Source of the DNA: UM-FILTER-49-7 sp964599895
GTDB taxonomy: Bacteria; Acidobacteriota; Holophagae; Thermotomaculales; Thermotomaculaceae
Assembly (NCBI GenBank): GCA_964599895.1
Contig: CAZRHT010000015.1
Coordinates: forward strand, 1-50,277
Length of the DNA: 50,277 nucleotides
Direction: 5' to 3'
Shown here: in pieces, positions 8,742 to 17,444 of the stretch
Numbering within the stretch: the first letter of the stretch is position 1
Layout of the letters: the number at the start of each line of letters is the position of its first letter
Notes under the pieces: model-generated
What the model was told of the DNA's origin: nothing
The model's input: only the letters and a program-made list of their open reading frames with translations
Database searches by the model: none
Program-made: the position numbers and the translations under genes

Positions 8742-9051
8742 AACTCATCTCCAGCATTTCATCGTATGCGAATCGCAATTCAGGGACGTATCGAAGACGC
8801 AGATGCTGGCCGATTTCCTTTCTCAACGCTCCCTTCAACTCTTCCAGAAGCTCTGCGGTCTCCTCTCGCGTTCCGGCATCTCCAAGTTTGGTGTAGTACA
8901 CGGTTGCGACCCTGAAATCAGCGTTCAATTCCACATGCGTTATGGTTATAAATCCCAATCGCGGGTCTTTCACAGAGCGCAGCAATTTCATTGATATCAG
9001 AAAACGTATCTGGTCGGCAATTCGGTGTGCTGTTTTGTCATGTTTCTTCAT
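8716..9051 (-). CDS. rbfA: Ribosome-binding factor A
   Basis: 111 residues, a normal length for RbfA, a single KH-fold protein that helps 30S maturation and 16S 5'-end processing. Diagnostic segments: HRIADQIRFLISMKLLRSVKDPRLGFITITHVELNAD is seen across residues 8-45, followed by VYYTKLGD and LRLRYVPELRFAYDEMLE. It overlaps the DUF503 gene by 4 bp (ATGA) and nrnA by 26 bp, so translation is probably coupled. Confidence 0.95.
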   Translation of the reverse strand: MKKHDKTAHRIADQIRFLISMKLLRSVKDPRLGFITITHVELNADFRVATVYYTKLGDAGTREETAELLEELKGALRKEIGQHLRLRYVPELRFAYDEMLEMSYGQPSPEE

Positions 9052-9332
9052 GCAAGTTCTTCCCGTGTAATACGGCTGATCAGGAGCCTGCCGTCTTCAT
9101 CCAGCATATTCTCAATATGGTCCAATGTCTGGCCACAATATGTTGATGACGGTCCAAGAGTAACAAAACCCAGTAGCGTTTTCTGCCACTTGTCATGAAA
9201 ATCCAGCTCAGAAACCGCGACATTGAATCGTTTCCTCGTCCGGTCTTTTATGCTCGTCAATACCATTCTCTTTTCTTTCAATGACTGGCTTTCGGGAATC
9301 ATTCCCCACACCAGCATCTGCCAGACAGCCAT
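9048..9332 (-). CDS. DUF503 (YlxP-like) protein
   Basis: 94 residues from ATG 9332, which overlaps the infB stop (TGATG); a TTG one codon earlier is unlikely. The family marker QSLKEKRMVLTSIKDRTRKRFNVAVSELD is present in residues 17-45, with LGFVTLG and a C-terminal helix-strand. DUF503 proteins are small and almost always sit between infB and rbfA; a link to ribosome maturation is suspected from position only. Confidence 0.88.
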   Translation of the reverse strand: MAVWQMLVWGMIPESQSLKEKRMVLTSIKDRTRKRFNVAVSELDFHDKWQKTLLGFVTLGPSSTYCGQTLDHIENMLDEDGRLLISRITREELA

Positions 9333-11566
9333 CAATCCAGGGTGGCGGCGGTCTCCCTCTTCACGTAAATCTCGATCTCGTCGCCTTCTCGAATATCTTT
9401 CATATTTTCAATGCTGATACCGCATTCAAATCCCTGTTTCACCTCGCTGGCATCATCCTTGAACCGCTTCAGTGAGCCCAGACGCCCTTCCTGGATCATG
9501 ATATTGTCCCGGTACACCCGGGCCAGCCCTTTCCGCGTGATAATACCATCAGTGACATAGCAACCGGCAATGAAACCGATCTTGGGAACCTTAAATACCT
9601 GTCTCACTTCGGCGTGACCAATCACCTCTTCTGTCACGTCCGGCTCCAGCATTCCCAGCATTGCGGCACGAATTTCATTTGTTAATTCATAGATTATATT
9701 GTGGGTACGTATTTCAATCCCTTCCTGCTGCGCCAGGGCAACGGTCTTCTTATCTGCTCTGACATGGAACCCTAGAACAATTGCGTTGGATGCGGACGCC
9801 AGCAGTACATCATTTTCACTGATTGCACCAACACCTTTATGAATGACGTTCAATTTTACCTTTCTCGTTGTCAGCTTGTTCAACATCGCTTCAATTGTTT
9901 CCACCGAGCCCTGAACATCACACTTCAAAATAATCGGAAGTTCTTTCACTCCGTCATCTTCAACCCTGCGAAACAGTTCTTCCAAACTCAGTTTTTTTGC
10001 CGGTTCAGATCTATTCATTTCATCAGAATGCAGCTTTTTTGCCTCGGCAATTTCACGGGCCAGTGATTCATCCGTCACAACATAGAACTTGTCGCCTGCC
10101 ATGGGCACATCACTAAATCCAAGAATTTCAACTGGGTCAGAGGGACCGGCCTCGTCTAACTGTGTGCCGTGTTCATTAAACATCGCCCGAACCTTACCAG
10201 AAGTCACGCCGCAGGTAAATATTTCTCCAACTCTCAATGTACCATTCTGTACCAACACAGTCGCAACAGGCCCCTTCCCCTTGTCAACGCGGGCCTCAAT
10301 AATGGACCCCTTTGCGCTGGCTAACGGGTCTGCTTTCAGATCCAGCATTTCCGCAACAAGAGAAATGTATTCAATCAGTTCGTCAATACCCTTCCCGGTC
10401 TTGGCAGAAACTTCGACCATAATCACATCCCCGCCGTAATCTTCCGCAACAAGGTCATGTTCCAGCAATTGCTGTTTCACCCGGTCCGGATTTGCCTCAG
10501 GCTTATCAACCTTATTCAAAGCCACAATAATGGACACTCCAGCGGCCTGCGAATGATTGATAGCTTCAATTGTCTGGGGCTTCAAGCCCTCTTCGGCCGC
10601 CACAACGAGAATCACGATGTCCGTTACGTCCGCACCCCGGGCCCGCATCAAGGTAAATGCTTCATGCCCCGGTGTGTCCAGAAAGGTAATCCGTTTCCCG
10701 CCGGCGTCAATCTGGTATGCCCCGATATGCTGTGTAATACCACCGGATTCACGATCTGTAATATGGCTGGATCGGATCTTGTCCAGAAGTGAAGTTTTTC
10801 CATGATCCACGTGGCCCATAAATGTAACAACGGGGATTCTCGGCTTCAGCGAAGCCGGTTCATCCGGCTTTTCCAATTCTGACAACATTTCGTGTTCATA
10901 GTTTATAAATTCAACCAGATAACCAAATTCCTCTGCAATTTCCTCTACCAGTTCCAGGTCGACACTCTGGTTGGCACCTGCATTGATGCCCCTTTTCCGA
11001 AGCTCAACCATAATTTCTTTGGTCTTGCGTTTCAATCTGGATGCCATCTGGCGAACCGTTATGTATCGGGACAGCTCCAATACTTCCATCTCTTTTTGAC
11101 TTGTTTTCTTTCCCGACTTCTTGACGGGTTTCTTTTCCGTCTGTTTTGAAGCCGCCTTTTCAGGTTTTACTTCCTTTTCAACTGCAGTTTCTGGTTCCTT
11201 ATCTGCAGCTGGTTCGGCCCCTTTTGATTTTTTCTCAGGAGTTCGGGCTTCATCCTTTTCTTTCTTTTCTTTCTTTTTCGGGGCGCTTTTTGCTTTATCT
11301 TCCGTCAATTTCTTCTTTGTCTCTTTCTTCTTATCTTCAACTTTAGTACTGGAAGCTTTCTTCTTTTCAGACGCTGCTGCTTTTTTCGCAGATGCCTTCT
11401 TGTCCGGTGCAGGCACCATCTCCTTTTTCACAACTGAAACCATTTCTTTCGTCAGTACGCTCATATGAGACTTAACTTCAAATCCCTTTTTCTGGAGAAC
11501 GGACACTATATCCTTGCTGCTAAGTGACAGTTCCTTCGCCAGTTCATGCACTCGGGTTCCCGACAT
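9332..11566 (-). CDS. infB: Translation initiation factor IF-2
   Basis: 744 residues. IF-2 is the GTPase that brings initiator tRNA to the 30S and promotes subunit joining. N-terminus has an IF2_N-type helix (VHELAKELSLSSKDIVSVLQ), then a long Lys/Glu/Ala-rich linker (about 50-155), a second IF2_N (RYITVRQMASRLKRKTKEI), and the G domain: G1 GHVDHGKT, G2 GGITQHIGAY, G3 DTPGHEAF, G4 NKVDK, G5 SAKTGKG. Domains II-IV follow to the end (IGHAEVRQVFKVPKIGFIAG, fMet-tRNA domain). The ATG shares one base with the nusA stop (TAATG). Confidence 0.97.
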   Translation of the reverse strand: MSGTRVHELAKELSLSSKDIVSVLQKKGFEVKSHMSVLTKEMVSVVKKEMVPAPDKKASAKKAAASEKKKASSTKVEDKKKETKKKLTEDKAKSAPKKKEKKEKDEARTPEKKSKGAEPAADKEPETAVEKEVKPEKAASKQTEKKPVKKSGKKTSQKEMEVLELSRYITVRQMASRLKRKTKEIMVELRKRGINAGANQSVDLELVEEIAEEFGYLVEFINYEHEMLSELEKPDEPASLKPRIPVVTFMGHVDHGKTSLLDKIRSSHITDRESGGITQHIGAYQIDAGGKRITFLDTPGHEAFTLMRARGADVTDIVILVVAAEEGLKPQTIEAINHSQAAGVSIIVALNKVDKPEANPDRVKQQLLEHDLVAEDYGGDVIMVEVSAKTGKGIDELIEYISLVAEMLDLKADPLASAKGSIIEARVDKGKGPVATVLVQNGTLRVGEIFTCGVTSGKVRAMFNEHGTQLDEAGPSDPVEILGFSDVPMAGDKFYVVTDESLAREIAEAKKLHSDEMNRSEPAKKLSLEELFRRVEDDGVKELPIILKCDVQGSVETIEAMLNKLTTRKVKLNVIHKGVGAISENDVLLASASNAIVLGFHVRADKKTVALAQQEGIEIRTHNIIYELTNEIRAAMLGMLEPDVTEEVIGHAEVRQVFKVPKIGFIAGCYVTDGIITRKGLARVYRDNIMIQEGRLGSLKRFKDDASEVKQGFECGISIENMKDIREGDEIEIYVKRETAATLD

Positions 11567-12885
11567 TACTCTGCCTCCCCTTCCAGAAACTTCTTCGCTT
11601 TGAGGAGAAGTTTTTCAGCTGATTTGTGACCGAATCCGGACACATCACTCAACTCTTCCACAGTGGCGGATGCAATGGTTTCTACGGAGGTATATCCGGA
11701 AGCCGCAAGTTTAGCCTCCGTCTTCACTCCTACGCCAGACATGTCACTGATGGGGGTTCCGTCGGCCGGATCCCGTGGTGGTCCGGAAAGATCGCTTTCA
11801 TGGCCACCCATTTGTGCCATGATCTCATTTTTCTTGTCCGCTTCCTTTTTCACATCGATTGTCCACCCGACCAGCTTACTCGCCAACCGAACGTTTTGCC
11901 CATGTGTTCCAATTGCCAGGCTGTATTGTTCTTCGGAAACAATGGCTTCCAGCCTCTTTTCATCCCTGTCCACAATTGACATCCTCAGAACCTTGGAAGG
12001 ACTCATTGCGTTCATAGCAAAGTGCTCAATATCATCTTCAAACTTGATAACGTCTATTTTCTCACCTCTAAGTTCCTTGAGCACGGCCTTAATCCTGGAG
12101 CCAGCAACACCGACACAGGCCCCAATCGGGTCCACATCGTTTTCATTTGAAAAAACCGCAATTTTCGAACGATCTCCCGGCTCCCTGACAATATTTCGAA
12201 TCATCACTGTCCCGTCATATACCTCGGGCACTTCCATTTCGAACAATTTGATCAGAAGCTTCGGATCTGTTCTGGAAAGTTCAACCTGAACGTCCCCGGA
12301 TTTTTGAATCTCAATGATAACCGCTCGAATCCGATCACCTACATTATAACGTTCTCTGGGCAGCATGTTTTCGCGGCGGATTACGCCTTCTGTTTTCCCC
12401 ATGTCAACAATGATACTGCCCCGTTCAAAACGACGGACCGTGACATTGACCACTTCGTTGATTCTATCCTCAAATTCCTTGTAGATGTTAAACCGCTCAA
12501 ACTCCCGGACTTTCTGGACGATCACCTGCTTGGCAGCATTGGCCGCGATCCGTCCCATCTCAGACTTGTCCTTGGGAAAGCGCATCCTGTCTCCAACGGA
12601 TACTGACTCATCCAGTTCGATGGCATCTGTCAGGGAAATCTCAATAGACGGGTCCTCCACCTCTTCTACCACGGTTTTGACCGCGGCAATGTCAATTGTC
12701 CCAGTTTCCTCGCTGATTTCGACCTCAAATTCTCCCTCATTCCGGTAGAATTTCGCAGCCGCGTTGGCCATGGCATCCTTCAGCATCTCAAGGATAACCT
12801 CTTCGTCAATGCTCTTTTCATGCGCTAGTTGATGAATTGCGCTAAGAAGAACTTTGGCTGATGGTTCTGTTGTGTCCTTCACCAT
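11566..12885 (-). CDS. nusA: Transcription termination/antitermination factor NusA
   Basis: 439 residues. NusA binds RNA polymerase and nascent RNA and modulates pausing, termination and antitermination. The N-terminal domain (1-130), S1 domain (around FERGSIIVDMGKTEGVI), and tandem KH domains (VGVAGSRIKAVLKELRGEKIDVI; AIGTHGQNVRLASKL) are all present. The C-terminus carries a single helix-hairpin-helix module (MSGVGVKTEAKLAASGYTSVETIASA...LSDVSGFGHKSAEKLL) rather than the two AR repeats of gammaproteobacteria. It is placed 32 bp after rimP as in most bacteria. Confidence 0.96.
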   Translation of the reverse strand: MVKDTTEPSAKVLLSAIHQLAHEKSIDEEVILEMLKDAMANAAAKFYRNEGEFEVEISEETGTIDIAAVKTVVEEVEDPSIEISLTDAIELDESVSVGDRMRFPKDKSEMGRIAANAAKQVIVQKVREFERFNIYKEFEDRINEVVNVTVRRFERGSIIVDMGKTEGVIRRENMLPRERYNVGDRIRAVIIEIQKSGDVQVELSRTDPKLLIKLFEMEVPEVYDGTVMIRNIVREPGDRSKIAVFSNENDVDPIGACVGVAGSRIKAVLKELRGEKIDVIKFEDDIEHFAMNAMSPSKVLRMSIVDRDEKRLEAIVSEEQYSLAIGTHGQNVRLASKLVGWTIDVKKEADKKNEIMAQMGGHESDLSGPPRDPADGTPISDMSGVGVKTEAKLAASGYTSVETIASATVEELSDVSGFGHKSAEKLLLKAKKFLEGEAE

Positions 12886-12916
12886 AATTTACCCTCTCTC
12901 TTATTATTTTACGTAT

Positions 12917-13381
12917 TTACAAATCTATTTCGCGCACGAGGTTTGCCCGTGCGATGTCAGGGAATGGTACTGTAACCATTTCACCGTCACATTCAACAAT
13001 AACTTGAGCACCGGACTTATCCAGGCCCTTCAGTACACCCTTGAGCTTGCGATGGCCATTGACTGCCCTGCGAAGCTTGATCTGAATATTCTCTCCTGCG
13101 AATTTTTCATAATCATGAGGCTTCCCCATAATTCTGTCAATTCCCGGGGAAGAAACTTCCAGCGTGTATGCCTGTGGGATCACATCCTCCACATCCAATT
13201 CCACCGCCAGTTGACGGCTCAGTTTTGTGCAATCACTGATTGTCACGCCGCCTTCCCGATCAATATACAAGCGCAGAAACCATTTTTTCCCGTCAGGCAC
13301 GAACTCAGTGTGGACCAGTTCCAATCCATCTGAAGCTGCTATTTCTTCGGCTATTTCCACTACCCTGTCCAGGATTACCAC
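12917..13381 (-). CDS. rimP: Ribosome maturation factor RimP
   Basis: 154 residues, starting at GTG 13381 with AAAAGGAGGAG 10 nt upstream. RimP is needed for 30S assembly. The family pattern is clear: LVHTEFVPDGKKWFLRLYIDREGGVTISDC, LAVELDVEDVIPQAYTLEVSSPGIDR (residues about 23-105), then the C-terminal SH3-like half LKGVLKGLDKSGAQVIVE...FPDIARANLV. First gene of the operon. Its ribosome site lies immediately behind an intrinsic terminator, see the leader entries. Confidence 0.93.
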   Translation of the reverse strand: MVILDRVVEIAEEIAASDGLELVHTEFVPDGKKWFLRLYIDREGGVTISDCTKLSRQLAVELDVEDVIPQAYTLEVSSPGIDRIMGKPHDYEKFAGENIQIKLRRAVNGHRKLKGVLKGLDKSGAQVIVECDGEMVTVPFPDIARANLVREIDL

Positions 13382-13399
13382 AGTCTCAAACTCCTCCTT

Positions 13400-13459
13400 T
13401 TAAGCAAAAAAAAGTGGGCAATGCCCACTTTTCTCAAAGTTAGCTCTTTCAGGCAGCAT
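13400..13459 (-). CDS. Possible 19-residue leader ORF upstream of rimP
   Basis: ATG at 13459 preceded by AAAGGTGA (7 nt spacing) and ending in TAA just before the rimP ribosome site. The peptide is MLPERANFEKSGHCPLFFA. Its last third is encoded by the terminator hairpin and T-tract, so a translating ribosome would melt the hairpin. It may instead be chance: a promoter-like pair 13461-13489 would start transcription inside its ATG. Composition gives no functional clue. Confidence 0.3.
   Translation of the reverse strand: MLPERANFEKSGHCPLFFA
13403..13432 (-). terminator. Intrinsic terminator/attenuator in the rimP leader
   Basis: Minus strand: AAAAGTGGGC (13432... stem 13423-13432) pairs with GCCCACTTTT (13410-13419) around a 3-nt loop, followed directly by a run of T. 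It lies between the probable operon promoter and the rimP start codon, so it should limit readthrough into rimP-nusA-infB unless relieved. No upstream minus-strand gene is there for it to terminate. Confidence 0.75.
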
Positions 13460-13460
13460 T

Positions 13461-13489
13461 ATTATTTCACCTTTCTACCTTCTGTTCAA
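13461..13489 (-). promoter_or_regulatory. Candidate rimP-operon promoter
   Basis: TTGAAC (13484-13489), 17-bp spacer, AATAAT (13461-13466). This would give a start near 13454 and a ~73-nt leader containing the terminator hairpin. Moderate match only; a promoter further upstream, which would include the leader ORF, cannot be excluded. Confidence 0.4.
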
Positions 13490-13767
13490 GGTTTTTCTGG
13501 ATTCAATCGCCCATTCCGTGGTAGATCGGCTTGTCTGGAGGGAAGTTAGAGGAATGACCCCGACAAGATTCGGAAGAGATCAGTATCAGTATTTTTCTTC
13601 GCTGCCCCAATAATCGGGGCCGAGAAGGAAAGAAGAGAGAAAAATGAAAAACAACTTTCCTGTTTTATCTAAAACTTATCCTTACCTGACCCTGCGTTAA
13701 AACTTGTCCCCATTTTCCCGCTTTTTGCGATAGAATGTAAAGATGAACTGAGAAGGAGAAATGTCTG

Positions 13768-14427
13768 ATGAATTGGGAAATCCAGCTTGAGAAACTCGTT
13801 CGGACTGAAACAGAAATCGACGCAAGAGACGTCTGGAATACATCCACTGAATATATCCCTTTCAATTACCGATTTGAACACACGAAAAGCGTCGTGAACA
13901 CCGCCCGCTACCTGCAACGCTGTGAAGGCGGAAACTATCGTGTGATTGTGGCGGCAGCCTGGCTCCATGATATTGCCAAACGCTTCGATATGAAAGATGA
14001 ACCGGGTCCCCACCATGGAATCCTCAGTGCCGAAAGAGCGAGTGAAATTCTCAACACTCTTGACTTCTCCGGCAAAGAAGTTGAATGGATACATGAAGCA
14101 ATTGAACACCACGTGGGACTCTTTGCGGATGATATCAAACGCTCGCTTGAAGCAGACATCATCTGGGATGCGGATAAGCTCACAAAAGTGGGCGCGGTTT
14201 CCATCGGCCACGCATTTTCCATCGCACCTGCCTTCGGCCAGGTCACTACGGAAGGCATGATTCAGCGTGGCCGGAACTGGCTCCAGGTTATCGAAAAGAC
14301 TGTTAGTGCCTTTAAAACCGAAACGGCGCGGAAAATCGGCAGGGACCGCGTGGCCTTTCTAACCGGCTTCTACGACAGACTTGACAGAGAGTACGAAATG
14401 GAGGATGAAGATGCTTCTGGCAATTGA
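13768..14427 (+). CDS. HD-domain phosphohydrolase
   Basis: 219 residues; start at 13768 with AAGGAG 9 nt upstream. An ATG at 13761 is out of frame and reads only nine codons. The HD metal-site residues are in order: FEHTKSVVNTARYL (His), AAWLHDIAKRF (His-Asp), EHHVG (His) and IIWDADKLTKVG (Asp). Such enzymes hydrolyse nucleotides or other phosphoesters; the substrate cannot be told. A proline/glycine-rich insert (MKDEPGPHHG) follows the HD pair. First gene of a five-gene plus-strand operon, overlapping coaX by 17 bp. Confidence 0.82.
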   Translation: MNWEIQLEKLVRTETEIDARDVWNTSTEYIPFNYRFEHTKSVVNTARYLQRCEGGNYRVIVAAAWLHDIAKRFDMKDEPGPHHGILSAERASEILNTLDFSGKEVEWIHEAIEHHVGLFADDIKRSLEADIIWDADKLTKVGAVSIGHAFSIAPAFGQVTTEGMIQRGRNWLQVIEKTVSAFKTETARKIGRDRVAFLTGFYDRLDREYEMEDEDASGN

Positions 14428-15184
14428 CATTGGGAATACGAACACCACCCTCGGGATTTTCCAGGAGCAATCACTCGTCTTTAACTTCCGTCTGACAACC
14501 CGCATCGGCCAGACAATGGACGAATATGGAATCTTCGTGCGCAACCTTCTGTCCCTGGCGGGAATTCCGCGGGACACCCTGTCCGGTATGGTTGTGGCTA
14601 GCGTTGTACCGCCCCTGGACGACGTAATAGAAACTATGGCAAAGAAATATCTCCATATTGAACCCATGTTTATCAGGCCCGGCATCAAGACAGGTCTCGC
14701 ATTGAATGTGGAGAGTCCATCTGAAGTCGGTGCCGATCGCATCGTGGATTGTGTCGGCGCTCTGTCCCGCTATGCGCCACCTCTCATCGTTGTGGACTTC
14801 GGAACTGCCACCACTTTTGACGCAGTAAGTGAGAATCGGGAATTTCTCGGTGGCGCAATTGCTCCGGGACTCAAAATTTCAGCGGAGTCTCTCTTCCAGA
14901 AAGCTGCCAAACTACCGGAAGTACCTTTCCAGAAACCGGAAATGGCAATCGGTCGAAATACTGTCACCAATATCCAGTCCGGCCTTTTCTTCGGCTACGT
15001 TGGGCTGGTGAATGGTGTTTTGTCCAGAATGAAGGCTGAGCTGGGTGAAAACAGCCAGGTCATTGCGACAGGGGGTCTCGCCTCCGTTATTTTTCCGGAA
15101 TCAACTTTGATCGATACCATAGATGAGGACCTGACACTTGAGGGACTGCGCGTCCTTTTTGAAAAAAACCATGAGCGATACTGA
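14411..15184 (+). CDS. coaX: Type III pantothenate kinase
   Basis: 257 residues from ATG 14411, which has GGAGG six bases upstream within the HD gene; an ATG two codons earlier is too close to that site. CoaX phosphorylates pantothenate, the first step of coenzyme A synthesis, and is not inhibited by CoA. Motifs: LLAIDIGNTNTTLGIF (phosphate loop), PSEVGADRIVDCVGA, IVVDFGTATTFD and FLGGAIAPGLKIS, plus C-terminal VIATGGLASVI. Usual length for the family. The end overlaps the next gene by 14 bp. Confidence 0.95.
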   Translation: MLLAIDIGNTNTTLGIFQEQSLVFNFRLTTRIGQTMDEYGIFVRNLLSLAGIPRDTLSGMVVASVVPPLDDVIETMAKKYLHIEPMFIRPGIKTGLALNVESPSEVGADRIVDCVGALSRYAPPLIVVDFGTATTFDAVSENREFLGGAIAPGLKISAESLFQKAAKLPEVPFQKPEMAIGRNTVTNIQSGLFFGYVGLVNGVLSRMKAELGENSQVIATGGLASVIFPESTLIDTIDEDLTLEGLRVLFEKNHERY

Positions 15185-15824
15185 GTTTCAGGAATATTTC
15201 AAACAAATCGAAAGCTATTTCGCATTGAAGAGGGAGCAGGTATTTCTTTTGTCTCCGGAAGAATTTGAGGTAGTGGACCACTTTTTCCAGCGAAACATCC
15301 CGGTTGAGCTTGTATTGAGGGGGATTGACCGTTTCTTTGAAAAAAAGAAAAGAAGCAGGAGAAAGTCCCGGCGACCGGTTTTTCTCACCCATGTCCAGAG
15401 CGACATAGAAGAAATTGTTGGCGATTACAGCCGTAAGGGCGTCGGATCCCACCTCGCCTCCGGACCCACCGAAACTGAATTCGTGCTGGAAAGGCTCACC
15501 ACAATTTTGCGCCGTCTGGAAAAAGTTACTGGGAACGCAAAAACTCCTGCATCAAAGGCCGCTGAGATGATCAGCCCCCTTCTGGAACGCGCAAGAATGG
15601 AGACAATGGAAGTAATTGAGGCAGAACTTGAAGCCATCTCTACTGTTGCAAACAATGAGATATTTGATACACTTGACCCTGATATTGAACGGAAGGTGAC
15701 GGAAAGGATCCGTACAATTCTGGAGCAAACGGGACACAGTATTTCAGAGGACGTTCAGGAACGATTTAAAACTGACACAACCCTTGAAATGCTCGGTTTT
15801 CCCGTCATTTCCCTGTATGCCTGA
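15171..15824 (+). CDS. Conserved-looking protein of unknown function
   Basis: 217 residues from ATG 15171 inside the coaX end; no good ribosome site, so translation is probably coupled to coaX. I do not recognise the family. It is soluble, with no signal or membrane segment. Residues 1-55 read like a small helical fold (FQEYFKQIESYFALKREQVF, LSPEEFEVVDHFFQRNIP, ELVLRGIDRFF). A basic KKKRSRRKSRR patch is followed by about 140 mostly helical, Glu-rich residues (LLERARMETMEVIEAELEA). Its fixed place between coaX and the amidase, 12 bp before the latter, is the only hint of role. Confidence 0.7.
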   Translation: MSDTEFQEYFKQIESYFALKREQVFLLSPEEFEVVDHFFQRNIPVELVLRGIDRFFEKKKRSRRKSRRPVFLTHVQSDIEEIVGDYSRKGVGSHLASGPTETEFVLERLTTILRRLEKVTGNAKTPASKAAEMISPLLERARMETMEVIEAELEAISTVANNEIFDTLDPDIERKVTERIRTILEQTGHSISEDVQERFKTDTTLEMLGFPVISLYA

Positions 15825-15836
15825 CCGGGAGGTAAA

Positions 15837-17444
15837 ATGACTGTTCTCAAAAAGCTCTTTCTGGTAATTGCCATTCTCCCCCTCACCCTATCCGTCTTCT
15901 CCCAGGATGTCGCCCGGGAAACCCCTCAGGATATATCGCCATTAGAAGCTGAGACTGAAGCTGCTCCCCTTGACTTCTCGATCATCGTCAACAGTCAGGT
16001 ACGACCGCTCACAACAGTCATGGAAGATACCATTCCTTATTTTCTTCTTTCCTCCGTCTTCAAAGCACTATCGCCCAACGTCATTACTGTAAATATGACG
16101 GACAGTACTCATGCCGAATTGATTATCAGTGAAGAAGAAGCATTCAATTTTGATCTGAAAAGCGGCGTCATCAAAGAAAAAGAAGGGGATAAAACCCTTT
16201 CAGCAGATGTATTGTGGAAAGAAAACAAGCCATATATTCGATTTGACTTTCTAACCCGGGCACTTCCCATGATTCTCAGCAAGGAAGTCTCATTTGATTC
16301 CACCACCAACACATTTTTTCTGGGAAGACACGCAGAAATCAGACTCAATTACAAAGTCAAAGTCACTCCCCAATATTCTGTCCTTTCTCTGCTTTTTCCC
16401 GCCCGTGCCCGCTATCAAATGGAAGAAGATAAGGACGCCAAAACAGTTCGCATCACCATTAATTCGCAATTTCGTAAACCCGATGCGGAATTTCTCAACC
16501 TCTCCAATGATTTTTTTTCCGTGCTGGACTATAAGCTGGAACCCTCCAGGACCACCATCCTTATGTCGATCACAGACAAAGTTGAAACTGTTTCAAAAGC
16601 CTTCGACCGCAACTTCAACCGACTCCGAATATATTTCTACTCCCCGGATTTCTATAATCCCATTACCGACAAACTGAACCAGGCGCTGCCAATTTATAAA
16701 CCCACATCCGGTTCAGTCCGCAAAGTCATCATAGATCCTGGACACGGGGGAGAAGATGAAGGCGCCATCGGACCAAAAGGAATCCTGGAAAAAGACATCA
16801 CACTCGCCATAGCCTACAAACTGGCCGGTATCCTGAAACAACGTGGCTACGAAGTAATCATGACTCGCTATTCAGACGTTTTTGTTCCCTTAAGCGATCG
16901 TACTGGCATCGCGAACACCAACAACGGGGACATATTCATTTCAATCCATACCAACGCATCCACAAGAAAGGCATCCGGTGCTGAAACCTACTATCTCAGC
17001 CTCAAAGGAACTCAGACGGTTTCCGACACCGTGGCATTTGAGAACCGGCAATTGAATAAAGATAATAAAGTGGATGCACCAGAAAAAAATAACCTCCTCT
17101 TCATTCTCTGGGATATGGCCCAGACCGAATACCTGAAAGACAGCGCCCTGCTTGCAGAACAGATCCAGAATGCCATGAACGACCTGACCGGTATCCGAAA
17201 TCGTGGTGTAAAACAGGCCAATCTCGTCGTACTTCGTGGTTTGAACATGCCCGGTGTACTGGTGGAAGTTGCGTTCATCTCAAATCCTTCTGAAGAAGCC
17301 CGTCTGGTTCAGGATGGTTTTCAGCAGCGTAGCGCCACCGCAATTGCTGACAGCATCGACCGGTACAAGCGACTCCAGGAAGAACGGATGAAACCAGCCC
17401 TCGAAACTCCGGAAACCCCGGCACCAGCAGAGACTACAAAATGA
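15837..17444 (+). CDS. Secreted N-acetylmuramoyl-L-alanine amidase (Amidase_3)
   Basis: 535 residues; GGGAGGTAAA precedes the ATG. Signal peptide MTVLKKLFLVIAILPLTLSVFSQ. Residues about 50-290 form a copper-amine-oxidase-N-like / AMIN-type targeting region. The zinc amidase domain follows (about 297-515): VIIDPGHGGEDEGAIGPKG (His and Glu ligands), VIMTRYSDVFVPLSDRT, SIHTNAS (His), and VLVEVAFISNPSE with the catalytic Glu. It cleaves the bond between MurNAc and L-Ala in periplasmic peptidoglycan during division or turnover. A Pro/Glu/Thr tail ends the protein. The stop overlaps the next start (ATGA). Confidence 0.92.
   Translation: MTVLKKLFLVIAILPLTLSVFSQDVARETPQDISPLEAETEAAPLDFSIIVNSQVRPLTTVMEDTIPYFLLSSVFKALSPNVITVNMTDSTHAELIISEEEAFNFDLKSGVIKEKEGDKTLSADVLWKENKPYIRFDFLTRALPMILSKEVSFDSTTNTFFLGRHAEIRLNYKVKVTPQYSVLSLLFPARARYQMEEDKDAKTVRITINSQFRKPDAEFLNLSNDFFSVLDYKLEPSRTTILMSITDKVETVSKAFDRNFNRLRIYFYSPDFYNPITDKLNQALPIYKPTSGSVRKVIIDPGHGGEDEGAIGPKGILEKDITLAIAYKLAGILKQRGYEVIMTRYSDVFVPLSDRTGIANTNNGDIFISIHTNASTRKASGAETYYLSLKGTQTVSDTVAFENRQLNKDNKVDAPEKNNLLFILWDMAQTEYLKDSALLAEQIQNAMNDLTGIRNRGVKQANLVVLRGLNMPGVLVEVAFISNPSEEARLVQDGFQQRSATAIADSIDRYKRLQEERMKPALETPETPAPAETTK

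Larger units (their letters stand above)
13382..13767. other. 386-bp divergent intergenic region (rimP / HD gene)
   Basis: Holds the rimP ribosome site, attenuator hairpin, leader ORF and candidate promoter on the minus strand. A further small hairpin GCCCC-7 nt-GGGGC lies at 13604-13620 without a T-tract. On the plus strand a TAGAAT box sits at 13731-13736 ahead of the HD gene but with no good -35. I see no tRNA (unlike enterobacterial rimP operons), no T-box and no other known riboswitch. Confidence 0.5.

Noticed and set aside
11663..12289. 208-codon Ser-rich open frame on the plus strand
   Set aside because: Mirror of nusA codon usage; low complexity and no start signal.
13433..13680. tRNA or T-box/riboswitch in the rimP leader
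   Set aside because: No cloverleaf, no T-box AGGGTGGNACCGCG-like element, and only one long stem; treated as simple attenuator region.
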